A program made the translations under genes and the position numbers. Below, one piece after another: positions 46,346-55,130 of a DNA stretch of 64,000 bases (the stretch's first letter is position 1; each line of letters opens with the position of its first letter). The notes under the pieces were generated by a model that searched no databases, was not told the DNA's origin, and was given only the letters and a program-made list of their open reading frames with translations. Source of the DNA: Devosia chinhatensis (GTDB lineage: Bacteria > Pseudomonadota > Alphaproteobacteria > Rhizobiales > Devosiaceae); assembly GCF_000969445.1 (NCBI RefSeq), contig NZ_JZEY01000054.1, forward strand, positions 1,612,001 through 1,676,000, written 5' to 3'.

Positions 46346-47307
46346 TTGAAGTCATTCGCTTTCTGCCAGCGGCGCAGCGCCTCAGCCAGTGGAAGTTTGA
46401 ATGTCCAGCCGCGAGAGACAAGTTCGCGTGGATAGATGTTGGTCGACTGAACGAGCTTGCGGACACGCGCTCTGTTGATCGAGGTTTTCAGACCAAGTTT
46501 GGCGAGGACTTCGAAGCCCAAGGCGGCCGTGTTGATGATCCAGCCAGGTACCACCACGCCCGGCATCTTGTATCCAGCTGCCTCATGGAATCCCCGATTG
46601 ATGTCCTCAGTGGTGGTGCGGTCAGGATAGGCGAAAATGAATCGGATGACCGGCTCGTCGAATGCGGCCATATATGCAAAGCACTCCGGCATTTCCTCCA
46701 CCGGCGCGCAGGCCTTGATCGTGGTCTTGCGAACTGGGTAAACGAAAAGTCCGCGACGCAGCAGGCCTGCCAGACGCTCGAAATTGCCATGCTCGCCCTC
46801 GCCGAACGTCACAGCTGGACGCATGATTACAAGGCGCCGAGAGTCTGCGTGCCGCGCCTGCCAATCTTCATGTATTTTTTCCGCCAGCAACTTTGACTTG
46901 CCATAGGCGCTTACGGGCTGTGCCACGGTCTGCTCGTCCACAATGTCTTCCTGAGGTCCGTAGATACCCATCGTGGAAGTGAAAAAAATGCGAGTACAGC
47001 CCTTGCGCTCTGCAAATCGGCACACTTCGATAGCGCCCCGGACATTAGCCCAGTAATACTCCCAGTCCTCGTGACCGGGAGTGGTATGAACGGCGGCAAA
47101 ATTATAGATGACGGACTTGCCCTCTACTGCGATGTCAATTGGCTCGCGGACATCGCACCGGACATATTCGGATTTGGCCGTCAGCTCCCTCGGTTCGCGA
47201 ATATCGGCGAGGATAATCCTCGTCACCGTGTCGTCGAGCGCCAGGTGCCGGGCCAAGTGGGTCCCAAAGAACCCACACCCGCCGAAGATAATGGCCGTTG
47301 TGTTCAT
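46342..47307 (-). CDS. NAD-dependent sugar epimerase/dehydratase (extended SDR)
   Basis: This 321-residue protein has the NAD-binding GGCGFFG (9-15) and the catalytic Ser111 and YGKSK (Tyr135, Lys139). The C terminus varies from known epimerases, so the substrate is unknown; a nucleotide sugar such as UDP- or GDP-linked hexose is expected. It is coupled by ATGA overlaps to both neighbours, fcl and the WcaI-like gene. Confidence 0.85.
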   Translation of the reverse strand: MNTTAIIFGGCGFFGTHLARHLALDDTVTRIILADIREPRELTAKSEYVRCDVREPIDIAVEGKSVIYNFAAVHTTPGHEDWEYYWANVRGAIEVCRFAERKGCTRIFFTSTMGIYGPQEDIVDEQTVAQPVSAYGKSKLLAEKIHEDWQARHADSRRLVIMRPAVTFGEGEHGNFERLAGLLRRGLFVYPVRKTTIKACAPVEEMPECFAYMAAFDEPVIRFIFAYPDRTTTEDINRGFHEAAGYKMPGVVVPGWIINTAALGFEVLAKLGLKTSINRARVRKLVQSTNIYPRELVSRGWTFKLPLAEALRRWQKANDFK

Positions 47308-48244
47308 TGAGCGGCCCCATAATTTTCGAGGAACCAGGCATAGGTGCTGGCGATGCCCTGTTCCAGGTCGATGCGGGGCTTCCAGCCCATGCCGCGCAAC
47401 TTGTCGGATTGCATCAGCTTGCGCGGCGTTCCGTCGGGCTTGGACAAGTCATGCTGCAACTCTCCTTCAAACCCCACCACGCCGCAAACCATCCGCGTGA
47501 GCTCAAGAATGCTGACATCTTCGCCCGACCCGACATTGACGTGCTCGTAATCTGAATAAGACTTGAGGAGAAACACCAACGCGTCGGCACAATCATCGGC
47601 GTGAAGAAATTCGCGCCGCGGCGTACCTGTTCCCCAAACTGTCATGGACCTGGCTCCCGCCAGCTTTGCTTCATGGGCCTTGCGAATGAGGGCGGGTAGG
47701 ACATGGCTGGACGACAGATCAAAATTGTCGCCTGGGCCATAAAGGTTCGTCGGCATGGCCGAGATGTAGTCGCGATTGTGCTGCGTCCGATACGCCTGCG
47801 CGAGCTTGATGCCCGCAATCTTGGCAATGGCATACCACTCGTTTGTTGGTTCGAGCGGCCCCGTCAGCAACGCATCTTCCGGAATGGGCTGGGGCGCAAG
47901 CTTTGGATAAATACAGGAGGATCCCAGGAACAGCATGCGCTCGACGTCGTTGCGGTGAGCCGCCTCGACAATGTTGGCCTCTATCATGAGGTTGTTGTAC
48001 AAAAAGTCTGCTGGATAGGAGGCGTTGGCCTGAATACCACCTACCTTGGCTGCCGCCATAACTATGGCATCCGGGCGGGTATCCGCCAGGTATTCCTCGA
48101 CTTCGGACTGCCGCTTCAGGTCAACCTGAGACCTGCTCGCCGTCAGGACCTCGCATCCTTCCGATTGAAGGCGACGAACCACTGCACTACCAACCATACC
48201 TCGGTGCCCAGCAACCCAGACACGTTTGCCGTCGAGCGCGTACA

Positions 48245-48245
<1 letters not shown>
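47304..48245 (-). CDS. fcl: GDP-L-fucose synthase
   Basis: This 313-residue protein has GHRGMVGSA (13-21), the catalytic Ser109 and Cys111 in LGSSCIYPK, Tyr138/Lys142 in YAIAK and His181. These are the residues that in E. coli carry out the 3,5-epimerisation and 4-reduction of GDP-4-keto-6-deoxymannose. The ATG at 48245 is preferred, with AAGGA spaced well; a GTG one codon upstream exists. It overlaps the gmd stop by one base. Confidence 0.95.
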
Positions 48246-49309
<1,064 letters not shown>

Positions 49310-49571
49310 CTAGCTCCTAAACCGCCACAGGACTTGCCTGTCGCATTGCCCAAAGGCGATGCGAAGCAACTCCTGCACTTACGCAAACAGACAATTCGGC
49401 CTTAATGCGCTGAACCCCACACAACCCTCGAACGAAGGCCCCCCGAGCAGGAACAGTGCTAGCTTTCTGCCACGCGCCTCCTACGCATAACAACTGATTA
49501 GCGGAAATATAACTAATGCACGCAGCGCATGGTGGGTGCGCATGAACTTGGGCTCAAACTGTTGATCGAGC

Positions 49572-52274
49572 CTATTGATTGACAAAGAGAGCATTGGCGA
49601 TAGCACGCGCCGCCTGAGGCGTAAGCGGACCCCGGTCGCACACTGACCTGATCCCAGCACTGGAGCAGAACGCAGCGACCGCATTGATCGTCGTCCGACC
49701 CAGCTGCCCATTCGGCACGCCGTCATATAGGCCCTTTTCGGCAAGTCCCCGCTGCAGGAGATAGACATAGGCGTTCAGGTTCGCCGCATGAATGAGTATG
49801 ACTGCGCTTGACCGCGTTTGTGGCTCCAATACCTGGAAATAGGCGTCGAAAGCGCCAAGGCGACCGCTTGATCCCGGTTCCTTGGCGAGGATCAACATGT
49901 TCTCGAGTGCGACGCGTGGCGCGCCGAGCACTCCCGCCTTTTGCTCCACCAACTGACGCGCAGCCGCGAGGTCAGGTCGTGCGACGTTTCGCTGGCCGTC
50001 TCGGTAGAAACCGATAAGGAAACGAATTGCAGCGCTGTCATCGGCCTCGATTGCTGGGCCGAGCGTCGCCATCGCATCGGCCAATCCATCTCCGTCCACC
50101 CGGCCCGCCAATTGGGCTTGGGCAAGAGCCAGTCTAGCGGTTGGGACTTCCCGAGCGACAGCGGCTTTGAGAAGTTCGACGCCCTCGGCCTTATATTCTC
50201 GGGCCAGCGGTCCCGACGTCAAGGCCAAGGCCTTGCTGACCTCGGCCGAGGGGTGACCGGCAGCAATTGCCGCATCAAATGCGCGCATCGCCTCGTCATA
50301 GTCCGCGGGCATATAACGACCATTGGATCGAAATTCCCCCAAAAGCAGGGCGGCCTGCCGGTCGCCTTCCCCCATAGCGGCATCGAGCAACGCCAATCCG
50401 CGGTCGACGTCTTTTTGCCCGAGATCGCCGGCGACAAGCATCCCGGCAAGGGTTCGCCGTGCCACATTATTGCCGGCGTCGGAGGCTTCCTGCAGGGCAG
50501 CGACGGCCAGTTCACCATTGGGCGGAAGCCCTTCGGTTCCAGTGCGATAAAGATCGGCAAGCCGCAGCAATCCGGCAACGCTGCCGTCGGAGGCGGCCTG
50601 GCGGTAATTGGCGACAGCCTGGTCGGCATCGACATTGCCGAGCGATGCGTCGGCATAATAATCGCCAATGGCGAGCGCTATGCTTGGATTGCCCTCGCCC
50701 CCAAGACTGCGCAAGATCGAAAGCCCGCCTTCGAAATCAGGCTCTGCGCCCTCGCCGCGGATGATCATATCGGCAATCTTGCGCGCGGCCGTCGAATTGC
50801 CGAGCTGTTGCGCTTGCGCAAAATTCGCCTTTGCCGCGTCTGGATCGGCCGGAAGGCCCGGCGCACCGGTTCGATAGAGGTCGCCCAGCGCGTTGAGCGC
50901 GGATACATTGTCGCTTGCCGCCAATGGCTCAAGCACGGCTGCGGCCATGGCGCCATCGGCAGCAACACCGAGCCCTGTGCGATAAGCCTCGGCGAGCTGC
51001 AAAACCGAAGCATTGTCGCCCTCGGCAATGGCAGCCCGGTAAAGCGCCTCCCCCGCGGCAGGATCGGCCTCGATCGCTGTGCCGGACAAAAGCATCTCGG
51101 CCAGCGCGCGGCGACCGGCATTGTTGCCTTGGTCGATGGCCTCCTCGAAATAGGCTCGGGCCCGGGCTCCATCGGCCGCAAGGCCCGGCCCTCCGTCACG
51201 ATAGAGCGCTCCGAGACGCAACAGCGCGGTTACATTACCGGCTGCAGCGGCCCGCTCGTAAAATTCGGCCGCCATGCCCGCGTCGGATTCAGCCAACGCG
51301 GTATCGGCATAATAATCTCCCAGCGGCAGCAGCACGGCATCGTCGCCAGCCTCGGCTCGCTCAGAAAGGAGCGCAACGCCTCCTGCAAAATCGGCAGAAC
51401 CCCCTTCACCCCGGATCATCATGTCAGCCAGCTTGCGCGCAGCCGTACTGTTGTCCAAGTCCGCAGCCAGCGCAAAATAGTCGCGCGCCTTTTCCGGATC
51501 AGCCGTCAGCCCCTGCCCTCCGGCCCTGTAGATATCGCCAAGCGCATTGAGTGCGCTCGTATTGCCGGCCTCCGCGAGTGGCTCGAGCAAAGCAACGGCC
51601 CGGGATGGATCAGGGGCAATGCCAGTCCCGTCTCGATAGATATTGGCTAGCCCGATGGCTGCCGACGCGTCGCCCTGCGCAATGGCCTCTTGGTAGAGCG
51701 CAACGCCGCGATCCGGATCGGCATCGATCAGCCGTCCTTCCAGCAGCAACGTGCCCAGATACCGGCGCGCAGCATTATTGTCTGCTGCGATAGCTTCCTC
51801 GTAGAAACGGCTGGCGGCCGAGCCGTCCGGTTCAAGACCAGCGGCGCCGTCACGGTAGAGATTGCCAAGGCGCAAAAGTCCATTGACCTCGCCGGCATCG
51901 GCGGCCAGCTGGTAATAGGGCACCGCTGCTTCAGGCTCGGCCTCAAGCCCGAACCGCCCCTCCACAAGCGCGTCACCCAATTGCAGCATGGCGGACACCA
52001 CCCCGCCATCTGCGGCGATGCGGAGCTTTTCCACTCCTTCGGCCCATTGTGCGCTGTCAGCGCCGGTGGCCAGCAAGGCGCGCGCCTCGGCGAAGGCCGC
52101 TTCGACGTCCTCCACTTCCGGGACAGTGGCTTGCGAGGATGCATCGTCTGCGCTCGCCCTGGAAGCAGCCTCCTGCTGCTGGGCCGATGCGAGGATCGGA
52201 TAAGAGGCAAGACAGAGGAGTGCGCTGGCCAGGATGGCCCTGACGGAGGACGTCGGCGAGACCGTTTTGCTCAT
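49572..52274 (-). CDS. Sel1-repeat periplasmic protein with C-terminal peptidoglycan-binding-like domain
   Basis: This 900-residue protein has a signal peptide (about 1-31, ending LASAQ) and then some 18 Sel1/TPR-like helical repeats of about 36 residues (pattern A..LG..Y..G.......A...Y..A...G). The end (about 830-897, YLLQRGLAEKGLYDG...GRTTINAVAAF) resembles a peptidoglycan-binding domain. Sel1 proteins are scaffolds; AlgK in alginate export is an example. Lying next to a priming sugar transferase and the polysaccharide operon, it may scaffold export or anchor the complex to the wall. It also resembles the periplasmic part of PodJ, but lacks a membrane span. Confidence 0.82.
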   Translation of the reverse strand: MSKTVSPTSSVRAILASALLCLASYPILASAQQQEAASRASADDASSQATVPEVEDVEAAFAEARALLATGADSAQWAEGVEKLRIAADGGVVSAMLQLGDALVEGRFGLEAEPEAAVPYYQLAADAGEVNGLLRLGNLYRDGAAGLEPDGSAASRFYEEAIAADNNAARRYLGTLLLEGRLIDADPDRGVALYQEAIAQGDASAAIGLANIYRDGTGIAPDPSRAVALLEPLAEAGNTSALNALGDIYRAGGQGLTADPEKARDYFALAADLDNSTAARKLADMMIRGEGGSADFAGGVALLSERAEAGDDAVLLPLGDYYADTALAESDAGMAAEFYERAAAAGNVTALLRLGALYRDGGPGLAADGARARAYFEEAIDQGNNAGRRALAEMLLSGTAIEADPAAGEALYRAAIAEGDNASVLQLAEAYRTGLGVAADGAMAAAVLEPLAASDNVSALNALGDLYRTGAPGLPADPDAAKANFAQAQQLGNSTAARKIADMIIRGEGAEPDFEGGLSILRSLGGEGNPSIALAIGDYYADASLGNVDADQAVANYRQAASDGSVAGLLRLADLYRTGTEGLPPNGELAVAALQEASDAGNNVARRTLAGMLVAGDLGQKDVDRGLALLDAAMGEGDRQAALLLGEFRSNGRYMPADYDEAMRAFDAAIAAGHPSAEVSKALALTSGPLAREYKAEGVELLKAAVAREVPTARLALAQAQLAGRVDGDGLADAMATLGPAIEADDSAAIRFLIGFYRDGQRNVARPDLAAARQLVEQKAGVLGAPRVALENMLILAKEPGSSGRLGAFDAYFQVLEPQTRSSAVILIHAANLNAYVYLLQRGLAEKGLYDGVPNGQLGRTTINAVAAFCSSAGIRSVCDRGPLTPQAARAIANALFVNQ
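49990..51885 (-). repeat. Sel1 supermodule repeated with a period of about 654 bases
   Basis: The motif LLRLGxLYRDG recurs at about 51866-51885, 51212-51231 and 50558-50577, with the following six Sel1 units also matching in order (for example ALNALGDIYR/ALNALGDLYR and STAARKLADM/STAARKIADM). The 218-residue block is thus present twice in full and partly a third time, diverged beyond the third start. This points to internal duplication of a six-unit block. Confidence 0.7.
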
Positions 52275-52348
52275 GCTACACCTTTAGGTTGGAAGGATCC
52301 GGATGGATCCGATTTCTAAGAAGGGTACAGCAGGCAGCGCATCCGGCG

Positions 52349-53101
52349 CTATTCGCCCGACCCTCCAACAAATTCTCGGACCAAGGTAATCAAGATGATC
52401 CGCAAGTCGAGCCAGATCGAGAAATTCTGGATATAGGCGATGTCGTGATCGATCCGTTGACGCGCCCGCACCGGATCGGTGGTGGAACCGCGAAAGCCAT
52501 TGGCCTGCGCCCAGCCGGTCAGGCCTGGCTGCATTTGCAGGCGCAGGTGATAATAGGGCACCAGTTCCTTATAGGCCATGCCACCGGCGCGCATATTGTC
52601 GACATGCGGTCGCGGGCCAACGAGCGACATGTCGCCTCGTAGCACATTGATCAGCTGTGGCAGCTCGTCGATACTGGTGCGACGGATGAACCGGCCGATT
52701 GCTGTCACGCGTGGATCATTGGACGCCGTTTGCGCAACGCCGGACAGGTCGCACATATCCTGGCGCATGCTGCGGAACTTCAGGATTTCAAAGCTTGTGC
52801 CATTGACGCCCTCGCGCCATTGCCGGAACGTCACCGGCCCCGAACTGGTGATCTTGATGATTGCCGCAACCAGCAGCATCAACGGCATGAGAGCGATCAG
52901 CGCGGCGCCAGACAGCAGGATGTCGACAACCCGCTTGGCGAACAGGTGACGGCGCCGTCTGGGCTCCGCCAGAACTTCAGGCGTAAGGGCGACGGCACCA
53001 GCGTAGGGAAGGCCACTTTGCAGGACGACCGGGGGCCGCTCGGCTGCAGAATCTGGCGACAGCATAGCGACGCCGCGGCCTACGAAATCAACACTACTCA
53101 T
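52349..53101 (-). CDS. Priming sugar transferase (undecaprenyl-phosphate hexose-1-phosphate transferase type)
   Basis: This 250-residue member of the WbaP/ExoY family has one membrane anchor (about 55-82) and the catalytic block LKFRSM (108-112), DELPQL (145-150), DMSLVGPRP and PGLTGWAQ. It transfers a sugar phosphate from a nucleotide sugar to undecaprenyl phosphate to begin repeat-unit synthesis. The N-terminal 50 residues are variable. The ATG follows GGAG by seven bases. It is 74 bases upstream of the Sel1 gene and probably cotranscribed. Confidence 0.92.
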   Translation of the reverse strand: MSSVDFVGRGVAMLSPDSAAERPPVVLQSGLPYAGAVALTPEVLAEPRRRRHLFAKRVVDILLSGAALIALMPLMLLVAAIIKITSSGPVTFRQWREGVNGTSFEILKFRSMRQDMCDLSGVAQTASNDPRVTAIGRFIRRTSIDELPQLINVLRGDMSLVGPRPHVDNMRAGGMAYKELVPYYHLRLQMQPGLTGWAQANGFRGSTTDPVRARQRIDHDIAYIQNFSIWLDLRIILITLVREFVGGSGE

Positions 53102-53285
53102 CGCAAAGCTCCGAAGCGTGTCGGCACGGACAATTGCCCGTACCCATACAAGTCAGCCGCAAGCCAAGGTTACCAAATCCTGAATTATTGCCAATCCCTT
53201 GTTTAGGAACGCGAATTGCACAACCTAATAGGCAGAAAAACAGAATTCCTAGAAAGACGGCGCAGGCAGTACATAATTCCGTATT

Positions 53286-53324
53286 GCGCCCAAATATGAG
53301 GGTTGATCGTTGATATCTGGGCGC
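53286..53324. promoter_or_regulatory. 12-bp inverted repeat, candidate operator or RNA stem
   Basis: GCGCCCAAATAT and ATATCTGGGCGC face each other across 15 bases; in minus-strand RNA the single mismatch becomes a G-U pair. It lies about 190 bases upstream of the priming transferase, outside any gene and without a T-run. It may bind a regulator of polysaccharide genes or form an RNA stem. Confidence 0.4.
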
Positions 53325-53403
53325 ACCCTGCACAAAAGTGCAAGGCTGGTAGTCAGCAGTAACACAGGCGTCGCTGAACCGATCGCCTCGATCAATCCGC
53401 AAC

Positions 53404-53435
53404 AAAAATGCCCCGCACCATTAAGCGCGAGGCAT
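53404..53435 (-). terminator. Intrinsic terminator of the small secreted-protein gene
   Basis: A 9-bp stem (ATGCCTCGC/GCGGGGCAT, with one G-U pair), a ten-base loop and TTTTT tail lie 26 bases after the stop at 53462. Confidence 0.8.
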
Positions 53436-53461
53436 GAAACCAAAGCCGGACGTGACTGAGA

Positions 53462-53920
53462 TCAGGTCGGGCTGGCCGGGGTCGGGTTGCCCGGGCCTGG
53501 AGTGGGAGCCGTGGGGCTACCAGCACCAGGGCTGCTCGGGTCAGCACCCACAGGGGCCGTGCCGGTCACAGGACCAGCGATCGCACCGGAATCGGGCAGC
53601 AGCTGCTCGAACAGGGCTTCGATCAAAGCCTGGAACTCGGGATTGCCCGCATTGGCAGCACGGACATCGATGCGAAGTGCGCTGAACGAGGCATTGGCCA
53701 CCTCGATCTCGATGTTGTCGGCGACCAGGCGGCTCGAATATGCCGTCAGGGCCGCTTCGCACGCTGCCACAGAACCTGCAGGCACGGTGCAGCCGGAAAA
53801 GGCTGCGTCATAAAGAGTAACGTAGTCTGCATTGCCAGCCACCGGGGCGGCCGCAACGCCACCAGCGGAACCGAGCGCCAAACCAATCGCCAGGACCATA
53901 TACGGTAGGGGCTTACGCAT
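53462..53920 (-). CDS. Secreted hypothetical protein with Pro/Gly/Thr-rich tail
   Basis: This 152-residue protein has a signal peptide (about 1-25, ending GVAAA), a small helical domain with two cysteines (Cys44, Cys54) and a low-complexity tail from about 113 (GADPSSPGAGSPTAPTPGPG) as found in cell-wall-spanning or linker regions. No family is recognised. It has its own promoter and terminator, so it is a single-gene unit between the adhesin and polysaccharide genes. Confidence 0.75.
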   Translation of the reverse strand: MRKPLPYMVLAIGLALGSAGGVAAAPVAGNADYVTLYDAAFSGCTVPAGSVAACEAALTAYSSRLVADNIEIEVANASFSALRIDVRAANAGNPEFQALIEALFEQLLPDSGAIAGPVTGTAPVGADPSSPGAGSPTAPTPGPGNPTPASPT

Positions 53921-53950
53921 TCTGAAACCTCAATCTTGCGCCACGTCCGG

Positions 53951-53979
53951 ACCCTACGCTCGGCCCCTCAGGCGGTCAA
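53951..53979 (-). promoter_or_regulatory. Promoter of the secreted-protein gene
   Basis: TTGACC (53974-53979) and TAGGGT (53951-53956) lie 17 bases apart on the minus strand; the start would be about 25 bases before the ATG, which is preceded by GAGG. Confidence 0.6.
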
Positions 53980-54182
53980 GATTTGTTTTACCTTTCATTT
54001 ACCCTTTCGAGGCAAATCCATCCGCGAAAACTCCAAAAACAATAAGGAAACCATAGTATTGCATCGGATTTACCATGCTTTCCAGTCTATTGGGGCGCAA
54101 TTTTCCAATACACCCCCCTCACCTATGCATAAGTAGCAGGGCTGACCTGCAGCCTAAGGACGGTTTGAGGGCTCATTGACCC

Positions 54183-54222
54183 AAAAGAGAACAAAGGGTG
54201 GCGGCCTTGCGGCCGCCACCCT
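54183..54222 (-). terminator. Strong intrinsic terminator of the giant adhesin gene
   Basis: A perfect 12-bp stem (AGGGTGGCGGCC with its complement) is closed by a GCAA tetraloop and followed by TTTGTTCTCTTTT, 29 bases after the stop. GNRA closure makes it very stable. Confidence 0.9.
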
Positions 54223-54251
54223 CTTGGTGATCGGTTTCGATAGCTCAGTAT

Positions 54252-55130
54252 CTATAGCAAGCCGTCGAAGTTCTCAGCTGTAAGGAAATGAATCCCCTGC
54301 AGCGCGATCTGGAAGTCCGCTTGATTTCCAGTTCCGGTATTGGCGACGATAAACGTGCTCGTTCCAACATGATAGAACTTGATGTGCCCCTGCTCCACGA
54401 TGGTATCTGGCGTGCCAGGGACGTCGCCATCAAAGATGAAGCGCTGATGGCCGCTGACTGACGCATTTGCATCGATAGCCGTCAGGTCAATGACGTCCGA
54501 AGAGTCCCAGTTGCGGATGACGTCACGGTTGCTACCCACAACCGAGTCGGCCTTGGACAGGAACACGAACCGATCCGAACCCAGCCCGCCGGTATCGTCA
54601 TCGCCGAGCACGTCGCGACCAAGGCCGCCGACGAAGATATCGTTGCCTGTTGTGCCTGCCAGCCGGTCGCCGGCTGACGTGCCGATGATAACGCCCGGCT
54701 TTACACCGACGAAATTGTCTGCCGTCAGGTGATGAATGCCATTCAGCTGGACCTGGAAGTCGGCGTCGCCATCGCCATTGGTATCACCCACGACAAAGGT
54801 ATTTCCGCCGCTGTGATAGTACTTGATCTGGCTTGTCCCCACCGAGCGATCCGCAGCGCCCTGACCGACAAACAGGAATTCCTGATGCCCGTCCACCTTG
54901 GTATTGGCGTCGATTGCCGAGATGTCGATCTTGCTGGTCGAGTTCCAGTTTGTCAGCACGTCACGGCCTTCGGCACCAACGCGGCTGTCAGAGGTACTGA
55001 GGAGCAGGTAAGTGTCGCTGCCGCCATTGCCATTGATAACATCGGCACCACGTCCACCCAGGAAGATGTCGTTTCCTGAAGTACCCACCAGCGTATCCGG
55101 GTTTCCGGTCCCGCTAATTATCGATTTTGA
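54252..55130 (-). repeat. Tandem C-terminal modules of the giant protein
   Basis: Two blocks of about 142-150 residues start near SIISGTGNPDTLVGTSGNDI (about 55125) and GVIIGTSAGDRLAGTTGNDI (about 54690). Each carries a short RTX turn, VLTNWNSTSKIDISAIDA or a similar segment, and ends with ADFQxxLxGxHxLTAxNFxG. The RTX block just upstream ends in a related third copy (ADFQIRLLGEHVLTSANF). They resemble the C-terminal domain of serralysins. Confidence 0.75.

Larger units (their letters stand above)
53102..53461. other. Intergenic region upstream of the priming transferase
   Basis: These 360 bases are AT-richer than average. They hold the terminator of the downstream-facing secreted-protein gene (53404-53435), a long inverted repeat (53286-53324) and the upstream region of the sugar transferase. 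I see no gene; a short frame here has no support. Confidence 0.5.
53921..54251. other. Promoter region of the secreted protein and end of the giant gene
   Basis: These 331 bases hold the promoter of the 53462-53920 gene (53951-53979), an AT-rich stretch of about 150 bases without features I can identify, and the strong terminator of the giant gene (54183-54222). Confidence 0.6.

Noticed and set aside
49572..52274. Assignment of the Sel1 protein as the polarity factor PodJ
   Set aside because: It has a Sec signal peptide and no cytoplasmic coiled-coil or membrane span, so only the Sel1/peptidoglycan-binding part is comparable.
53094..53405. A 103-codon minus-strand frame between the secreted-protein gene and the priming transferase
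   Set aside because: It overlaps the inverted repeat and transferase start, has a cysteine-rich random-looking sequence and no ribosome-binding site.
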